Assembly (NCBI GenBank): GCA_029935295.1
Contig: JAOZKP010000073.1
Span: 1-11,157 of the forward strand
Direction: 5' to 3'
Length of the DNA stretch: 11,157 bases
Source of the DNA: a bacterium
GTDB lineage: Bacteria; Desulfobacterota; Anaeroferrophillalia; Anaeroferrophillales; Tharpellaceae
This document shows, one piece after another, positions 6,215-11,157 of the stretch. A program made the translations under genes and the position numbers. The notes beneath the pieces are model-generated. The model was given only the letters and a program-made list of their open reading frames with translations, made no database searches and had not been told where the DNA came from. Numbering within the stretch: position 1 is the first letter of the stretch; the number at the start of each line of letters is the position of its first letter.

Positions 6215-7663
6215 ATGGCGATTGAGCAGGGAACGCGTCAGGAACAACCGTATACCGGAGGGATTTTAAAGCTACGTCTTCCATTTGTCCATTACCGCAT
6301 CGAATATCAGGATTTTATCCAAGGTGCTATTCTCAGTTGTGTTCCTTTGGGCATTACCGCAGCAATGACCAAGTTTTTAGGCATTCCCATTGAAGTTGCA
6401 GTTTTGATGGTAGTCTTAAATAATTTTCTCTATCTGCTGCATACCTCTTTTGGCGATCCTTCGGTTAGCGGCTGGATTACAGCCGGTATTCCATTATATA
6501 TTTCCTTTCTTACCGGATTTGAGGCCGGCCCGGAGAGAATCAAGGCGTTGATTGCTTTACAAGTTCTTGTGGGACTAATTTTTTTGGTATTGGGGGCTAC
6601 GGGCATATCCAAATATGTCATCAAGCACTTTCCCATTTCCATGCGTGCCGGTATCCTGCTGGGGGCCGGATTTGCATCGTTAATGCGAGTCTTTAAGCCA
6701 ACCCAGCCGTTTATGGGTAAAATGCCGATTGCCTTTTCAATTGCCAGCATTTTAAGTTTTTTTGTACTTTTTTCCAGTCGTGCCGTATCGTTCAGAAATA
6801 AATATGGTTGGTTTGCCTGGGTTGCCAGTTTTGGTATCGCTCCAGGGTTTGTTGTCGGTTACCTGGTCGGCTTGATGACCGGAGAGATTAAGCCTCCGTC
6901 CGGGGTATTTGATCATTTCATTATTGCTATGCCGTTTAGTGATATGTTTAGTTCCTTTTCCGCTATTGGCTTAGGTTTTCCCTCAGCGTCGACGTGGGCT
7001 GCCGCAGTGTCTCTAGCAATTGTTGCCTATGTGCTCGCCTTTGGTGATATCCTGGTATTGGAAGCTATGATCGACGATGCCAGCCAGGCTCGGCCCGATG
7101 AAAATATTATTTTCAGCGTTCCTCGTAACCATATTATCACCTCGATCCGCAATCTGTTTCAAGGGTTTTGTATACCTTTTATATCACTTTGTGGGCCGCA
7201 GTGGACAGGTGGTCAGGCCCTTGTTGTCAATCGTTACAAACATGCTAGTAGAGATGAGGAACCATCTTATTGGGGTGGTGCAACATCACTTTTTTGGGGC
7301 ATGAGTATTGCCATGGTTTTTCATCCGCTCGTACAGATTGTCCTTCCGGCCAAAATGATTGGTTTTGGGCTTACTTTGTTGATTCAGGGATACCTGTGCA
7401 TCTATCTTGCCTTTGCAATGTGCCACACCAACGTCCAGCGAGGTATTGCCGGCGTTATGGGAGCCGTACTGGTAACCGCAAACTATGTCAAACTTTGGGG
7501 CAGTCCTTTATGGTCCGGGCCGACATTGGCACTTATTATCGGGGCAATCTTGTTTTTTGCTTTAGAATATAATCCTGAAAAGATAAAAGAGGAGCCGATC
7601 GGTAATATTGATAAAGAGATAGAAAAAGAGTTAAAAGAGTTCGATAGTGAGGATAACGATTAG
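6215..7663 (+). CDS. Polytopic permease, probably UraA-fold (SLC23/SLC26-like)
   Basis: Integral membrane carrier of 482 residues with about 12-14 hydrophobic segments, for example residues 34-57, 61-80, 85-103, 108-132, 145-160, 170-193, 197-223 and 262-289. The N-terminus is soluble (about 30 residues) and the C-terminal tail is strongly charged and acidic (last 35 residues). Two features suggest the 7+7 inverted-repeat UraA fold of nucleobase, benzoate and sulfate carriers: an early Gly/Pro-broken segment (SGWITAGIPLYISFLTGF, 85-102), and a later acidic helix (FGDILVLEAM) followed by a broken segment around PFISLCGPQWTGGQAL. I do not see the classic QH or N-x-G-x4-TG signatures of nucleobase carriers, so the subfamily and substrate are unknown. 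The start at ATG 6215 is supported by AAGGAGG (6201-6207). Its place after a CoA ligase gene suggests uptake of the ligase substrate. Confidence 0.7.
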   Translation: MAIEQGTRQEQPYTGGILKLRLPFVHYRIEYQDFIQGAILSCVPLGITAAMTKFLGIPIEVAVLMVVLNNFLYLLHTSFGDPSVSGWITAGIPLYISFLTGFEAGPERIKALIALQVLVGLIFLVLGATGISKYVIKHFPISMRAGILLGAGFASLMRVFKPTQPFMGKMPIAFSIASILSFFVLFSSRAVSFRNKYGWFAWVASFGIAPGFVVGYLVGLMTGEIKPPSGVFDHFIIAMPFSDMFSSFSAIGLGFPSASTWAAAVSLAIVAYVLAFGDILVLEAMIDDASQARPDENIIFSVPRNHIITSIRNLFQGFCIPFISLCGPQWTGGQALVVNRYKHASRDEEPSYWGGATSLFWGMSIAMVFHPLVQIVLPAKMIGFGLTLLIQGYLCIYLAFAMCHTNVQRGIAGVMGAVLVTANYVKLWGSPLWSGPTLALIIGAILFFALEYNPEKIKEEPIGNIDKEIEKELKEFDSEDND

Positions 7664-7688
7664 TAGTTGTAGGAAAAGTTATCGTTGG

Positions 7689-7719
7689 CCGGCTGCACTT
7701 GGAACAAGAGTGCAGCCGG
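7689..7719. terminator. GC-rich hairpin after the permease gene
   Basis: Arms 7689-7699 and 7709-7719 are exact 11-bp reverse complements (CCGGCTGCACT and complement) with a 9-nt loop. It starts 25 bases after the permease stop. No proper T-run follows, so it may be a weak terminator or an mRNA-stabilising or processing hairpin between the permease and the small membrane gene. Confidence 0.5.
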
Positions 7720-7765
7720 TCGAATTTCAGCAAAGCTGTTATAAAGTTGTCACAGGGTTATTGTA

Positions 7766-7996
7766 ATGAAACCGGAAGCTAAAAATAAAATGGCCGTTTT
7801 TTTGAAAGTCGGGCTCCCCTACACCATCGGAGGTGCATTGGTCATCTTCTTGGGGATTTATCTCCTGAAACATCTGTTTCCCGAGAGTGAGTATCTCACA
7901 GTAATGATTTTTATCTGGCTGGCTCTCTTCTGGTTAATTTATCAACCGTTGTTTCGAAGAAAGATAATGGCTGTGAAAAATCAACAGGGGAAATAG
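7766..7996 (+). CDS. Small two-helix membrane protein, 76 residues
   Basis: I do not recognise the family. The protein has a short basic N-terminus, a first hydrophobic helix at about residues 16-33 (GLPYTIGGALVIFLGIYL), a short loop with acidic residues (HLFPESEY), a second helix at about 44-62 (LTVMIFIWLALFWLIYQPL) and a basic tail (RRK, K, K). The charge pattern puts both termini in the cytoplasm. Its place after a large permease recalls small auxiliary subunits of secondary transporters (for example DUF485- or YhdT-like proteins), but that is inference from position and topology. The ribosome binding site is weak (AGGG 11 bases upstream). The stop lies 4 bp from the end of the opposing regulator gene. 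Confidence 0.72.
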   Translation: MKPEAKNKMAVFLKVGLPYTIGGALVIFLGIYLLKHLFPESEYLTVMIFIWLALFWLIYQPLFRRKIMAVKNQQGK

Positions 7997-8000
7997 TAAT

Positions 8001-9731
8001 TTATTCGATAGCGTATTGTTTTAATTTTTTGTAGAAGGTTCTCCTGCTTATACCAAGTGTTCGCATCGCGGCCGACTTATTGTTATTATGTTCTTTTAAG
8101 GCGTTAATAATGGCATTTTTTTCCACCGCTTTGATTTTTTCTCCGATAGCCCCGGTTTTTCCGGACTCACTCTCGTTGCCGGTTTCATAGTTTATCAGAT
8201 ATCTCGGTAAGTCATCAACAAAGATGGTATCCCCCCGGGAGACAACGGCAACATATTCAACAACATTCTGCAATTCCCTGATGTTGCCATTCCAATCATA
8301 TTTCATAAAAAGATCCATAACCTCTTTCGAAAAATGGAATGGTTCTACACCTTTCTCTCTGGCGATGTTATCGGCAAAATGATCCACCAGCAGAGAAATA
8401 TCGTCTTTGCGTTCTCGCAATGGGGGCAGAATTATTGAAAAAACATTAAGTCTATAATATAAATCTTCTCTGAAAGTGCCTTCCTTAACCATCTCTTCCA
8501 GATTTTTGTTTGTCGCTGAAATAATCCGGACATCGATATCAATGACTTTGTTACCGCCAATCCGCTCTATCTGTTTTTCCTGGGTTACTCGTAACAGTTT
8601 GGCTTGCATCGATAAGTTCATATCACCGATTTCATCAAGAAATATCGTGCCTTTGTCAGCTAACTCAAATTTACCAATTTTGCCAGTTTTTTGGGCCCCG
8701 GTGAATGCACCGGGGCTGTAACCAAAAAGTTCACTCTCCAGGAGCGCTTCCGGAATAGCAGCGCAGTTAACACGAATCATCGGATTCTTTCTTCTGTTAC
8801 TGGCATTGTGTATGGCATTGGCGACACCCTCTTTCCCGGTACCGTTATCACCTCTAATAAGGACATTTACGTTTGTGATAGCAACCTTAGCCGCTTTGGC
8901 CAAGACTTCCGTTAAACGACCATTTTTCCCAATTATAAAATTAAATGCTTGTGGCAATTTTGCTTTCAGATCCAATTCATTCTTTAAATATCTATTCATG
9001 TATTCCATGCGTTCAACCTTGCGGCTGAGCTCAATGGTTTCATCAATACTACGAAAGACTGAGACGACACCCAACTTTTTTTCCCCATCATAGATGGGAG
9101 TGATTGTCGCAATGACCTCCATGTCAACAGATTCTATGCGAATACGTTCGTTGACATATGGATTCGCACCTCGTAAGACCCTAAGACATTTAGAGGTTGG
9201 CTCCACGATGGTCATACTTTTTCCAATAATCTTCCAAATGGGGACCCCGATTAATTCACTATATGCATGGTTTGTATAAACAATTGTGGTGTTAGCATTT
9301 ATGATGATAATTGCATCGTGCATGGCATCAAATATTTCCGGAGCCGGGATGAACTTTGACACTTCACCTAAATGTTGAAGGGCTGGGTTGCGGGTTGATA
9401 TCGCCCCGAGTAATAGTCCTTCTCTATCAACAACAAACATTAGTTCATCGTCACGCTGAGCAAAGAACTTTTTAATCTTTATGGCGTTTTCTTTTTCCAG
9501 CGGAACATACAAATCTGAGGTATAGAGATCATCAACAGTTCTACCATTTACGACATCCATCGCACCTTTTTCCAGTACACCGACAAACCTTAGGGTCTGA
9601 TCGACAACCGGCATAACGTTGTAGTTGTGTGCAAAGGACTGACTAATCTCCAAGGCTTTTTCTACAGTATACTCAGGGAAAACAATCGGCAGCAATTCCC
9701 TGTCAACATCCATTAAATCTCTAACCTGCAT
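8001..9731 (-). CDS. Sigma54-dependent transcriptional activator, CBS-PAS-AAA-Fis
   Basis: The protein has 576 residues. Domains in order: two CBS motifs (about 1-120, adenine-nucleotide or metabolite sensing), a PAS domain (about 130-230), a linker helix (232-258), the AAA+ domain and a Fis-type helix-turn-helix. The AAA+ domain is intact: Walker A GDNGTGKE (294-301), the sigma54-contacting GAFTGA loop (341-346), Walker B GTIFLDE (361-367), sensor ISATN (405-409) and the arginine-finger region FREDLYYRLNV (420-430). The DNA-binding motif is NKSAAMRTLGISRRTFYKKL (551-570). There is no phosphorylatable receiver domain, so the signal is probably a small molecule sensed by CBS or PAS. The start ATG is preceded by AGGAGA. 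It lies 47 bp downstream of the thiolase gene on the same strand and probably controls this cluster. Confidence 0.96.
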   Translation of the reverse strand: MQVRDLMDVDRELLPIVFPEYTVEKALEISQSFAHNYNVMPVVDQTLRFVGVLEKGAMDVVNGRTVDDLYTSDLYVPLEKENAIKIKKFFAQRDDELMFVVDREGLLLGAISTRNPALQHLGEVSKFIPAPEIFDAMHDAIIIINANTTIVYTNHAYSELIGVPIWKIIGKSMTIVEPTSKCLRVLRGANPYVNERIRIESVDMEVIATITPIYDGEKKLGVVSVFRSIDETIELSRKVERMEYMNRYLKNELDLKAKLPQAFNFIIGKNGRLTEVLAKAAKVAITNVNVLIRGDNGTGKEGVANAIHNASNRRKNPMIRVNCAAIPEALLESELFGYSPGAFTGAQKTGKIGKFELADKGTIFLDEIGDMNLSMQAKLLRVTQEKQIERIGGNKVIDIDVRIISATNKNLEEMVKEGTFREDLYYRLNVFSIILPPLRERKDDISLLVDHFADNIAREKGVEPFHFSKEVMDLFMKYDWNGNIRELQNVVEYVAVVSRGDTIFVDDLPRYLINYETGNESESGKTGAIGEKIKAVEKNAIINALKEHNNNKSAAMRTLGISRRTFYKKLKQYAIE

Positions 9732-9778
9732 TCAGTATTCTCCTAAAGTCTCCATCTCAGCTTACAATACAAACACAC

Positions 9779-10954
9779 TTATCGCTTGACAACCATGGCA
9801 ACGGCTTCCCCTCCGCCAAGACAAAGAGAAGCCAAACCGGTTTTTTTATCTTGTTTTATCATTTCGTATAGTAAGGTGACCAAAACTCGGCATCCGCTTG
9901 CTCCAATAGGGTGTCCCAAGGCGACTGAACCACCATTTACATTTATTTTGGAGGGGTTAAGTTTTAGTTCTCTCAATACCGCCACAGTAGAACCACTAAA
10001 CGCTTCATTGATTTCAAAAAGATCTATGTCTTCTGTCGTAATCCCCTCCTTTGCAAGACATTTAGGAATTGCCCAGATTGGGGCGACAAGAACATATTTC
10101 ATGTCAATACTGAAAGATGCTTGCGCACCAATTGTTGCCATAATCGGACAACCAAGCTCTATCGCTTTTTCTTTGGACATAACAACGACCGCTGCCGCAC
10201 CATCACTGAGAGTCGATGCGTTTCCCGCTGTCGTAAGTCCATTTTTCTTGAACGCAGGCTTCATTTTTGAAAGTGTTTCATAACTAGTTTCTTGAGGACA
10301 TTCATCTTGGCGAAAGATCACCGATTCCCCTCTTTTTTGCAGTATTTCTACGGGAATGATCTCATCGTTCAATCTGCCTGATTCAATAGCCGCCAGAGCT
10401 CTTTGGTAGGATTCCTGTGCGTAGAGATCTTGATCTTGTCGGCTGATATGATATTTTTCCGAGCATAGTTCATTGGAAATACCCATATGAAAATCATTTA
10501 CAATATCCCAAAGGCCATCGTGAACCATGCTGTCTTCGAGTTTTCCTGGTCCCATGCGATAACCAAAGCGACCCTTATCTAAATAATAGGGGGTCATGGT
10601 CATGTTTTCCATGCCACCAGCAACAACAATGTCCGCATCACCCACTTGTATGGCTTGGGTTGCTAACATGACTGTTTTAAGGGCGGATCCGCACACTTTA
10701 TTGACAGTAATACATTCTGTTTTCCATGGCATACCGGCTTTTACTGCCGCTTGCTTCGCCGGATTTTGACCGTAACCCAAAGGTAACACTTGGCCCATAA
10801 TGACTTCATCAACCATTTCCTTATCGATGGCTGCCCGTTTAACCGCCTCCTTAATAACAAGACCGCCCAGATCGGTAGCTCCCATATTTCCAAGCGTTCC
10901 ATTAAAACTGCCCAAAGGTGTTCGTACTGCACTTACAATGACTACTTCTTTCAT
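9779..10954 (-). CDS. Thiolase (acetyl-CoA C-acetyltransferase type)
   Basis: Complete thiolase of 391 residues that would cleave a 3-ketoacyl-CoA to acetyl-CoA plus a shortened acyl-CoA, or condense two acetyl-CoA. The active-site residues are all present and at the classical positions: nucleophile Cys88 (KVCGSA), His348 (GHPIGASG) and Cys378 (CLGGGEA), with NEAF before the His segment. The N-terminus VIVSAVRTPLGSFNGTLG is typical. The segment around MVHDGLWDIVNDFHMG is the usual loop of the short-chain thiolases. The start ATG has AAGGAGA upstream. Together with the regulator downstream and the ACT gene 46 bp upstream it forms a likely operon. Whether it serves catabolism or synthesis cannot be told from sequence; context favours the last step of beta-oxidation. 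Confidence 0.95.
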   Translation of the reverse strand: MKEVVIVSAVRTPLGSFNGTLGNMGATDLGGLVIKEAVKRAAIDKEMVDEVIMGQVLPLGYGQNPAKQAAVKAGMPWKTECITVNKVCGSALKTVMLATQAIQVGDADIVVAGGMENMTMTPYYLDKGRFGYRMGPGKLEDSMVHDGLWDIVNDFHMGISNELCSEKYHISRQDQDLYAQESYQRALAAIESGRLNDEIIPVEILQKRGESVIFRQDECPQETSYETLSKMKPAFKKNGLTTAGNASTLSDGAAAVVVMSKEKAIELGCPIMATIGAQASFSIDMKYVLVAPIWAIPKCLAKEGITTEDIDLFEINEAFSGSTVAVLRELKLNPSKINVNGGSVALGHPIGASGCRVLVTLLYEMIKQDKKTGLASLCLGGGEAVAMVVKR

Positions 10955-11000
10955 ATTCTTCTCCTTAGTATACTATAGATTCCATTTTTCAAAGCCACCA

Positions 11001-11157
11001 TTATACCCGGTGCATCGCTTCAAAAATCTGGTGATGTTGAATTTGGACCGAGAGACCGATTTTTTCACCCAGCTTCTCAAGCTTCGGGGTTAAAACTCCT
11101 AAATCGCTGCGCGCGCCGGTAAGATCGACGAGCATCGTCATGACAAAAATACCCTGC
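11001..11157 (-). CDS. ACT-domain protein, UPF0237 type, C-terminal part
   Basis: The frame is open to the right edge and ends at a TAA (11001-11003), giving 51 residues. They read QGIFVMTMLVDLTGA, a helix with LTPKLEKLGEKIGLSV, then IQHHQIFEAMHRV. This matches my memory of the second half of the roughly 90-residue UPF0237 ACT proteins, which end in QHEDIFDAMHRI-like sequence. Such single ACT domains are thought to bind amino acids or other small ligands; their role is largely unknown. The N-terminal half lies outside the window. The thiolase gene begins 46 bp downstream with no terminator visible between, so cotranscription is likely. Confidence 0.85.
   Translation of the reverse strand, partial: QGIFVMTMLVDLTGARSDLGVLTPKLEKLGEKIGLSVQIQHHQIFEAMHRV

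Noticed and set aside
7718..7731. GG-N10-GC spacing resembling a sigma54 promoter
   Set aside because: The bases around the invariant pairs do not fit the consensus (TC after GG, CA before GC) and the GG is part of a hairpin arm. One such hit is expected by chance.
9786..10283. 165-codon frame antisense to the thiolase gene
   Set aside because: It is a shadow of the complete thiolase gene, with low-complexity composition and no ribosome binding site or motif.
10955..11000. TATAGT/TATACT boxes before the thiolase gene as a promoter
   Set aside because: They lie so close to the ribosome binding site that a transcript starting there would begin after it, and no -35 box sits at a proper distance.
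1..11157. CRISPR arrays, insertion sequences, tRNA or rRNA genes, attachment sites
   Set aside because: I saw no regularly spaced repeats, transposase-like proteins, terminal repeats or structural RNA signatures anywhere in the window.

Overview
The window is a catabolic gene cluster for a CoA-activated carboxylic acid. It comes from what looks like an anaerobic bacterium of moderate GC. A 4-hydroxybutyryl-CoA dehydratase-family protein, a fused CBS-PAS-sigma54 activator, a PaaK-type CoA ligase and an ACT-domain protein of the UPF0237 type occur together in sulfate-reducing and syntrophic Desulfobacterota and in some anaerobic Firmicutes. Desulfobacterota is my first guess, but this is inference from gene content only. 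Shine-Dalgarno sites are strong (AAGGAG, GGAGG).

Layout, plus strand: an acyl-CoA dehydrogenase truncated by the left edge (1-1058); a perfect 18-bp hairpin; etfB and etfA (1160-2969); a divergent member of the 4-hydroxybutyryl-CoA dehydratase family (3016-4485); a 324-bp AT-rich gap with hairpins and T-tracts; a PaaK-type acyl-CoA ligase (4810-6120); a terminator; a polytopic permease (6215-7663); a hairpin; and a 76-residue two-helix membrane protein (7766-7996). Layout, minus strand, transcribed toward the first group: the C-terminal end of an ACT-domain protein (11157-11001), a thiolase (10954-9779) and a CBS-PAS-AAA-Fis sigma54 activator (9731-8001). The two groups converge with only 4 bp between stop codons.

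A plausible scheme is: the permease (perhaps with the small membrane protein) imports a carboxylate; the ligase makes its CoA thioester; the acyl-CoA dehydrogenase oxidises it and passes electrons to EtfAB; the dehydratase-like flavoprotein performs an elimination, isomerisation or redox step; and the thiolase releases acetyl-CoA. The activator would sense a pathway intermediate or the energy state. The substrate cannot be read from the sequence.

The most interesting point is that two central enzymes have lost their textbook active sites. The dehydratase-like protein keeps cysteines able to hold a [4Fe-4S] cluster, but the histidine ligand and five other catalytic residues known from Clostridium aminobutyricum AbfD are replaced. 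The acyl-CoA dehydrogenase has no glutamate at either of the two positions where the family normally places its catalytic base. This suggests chemistry different from the default annotations.
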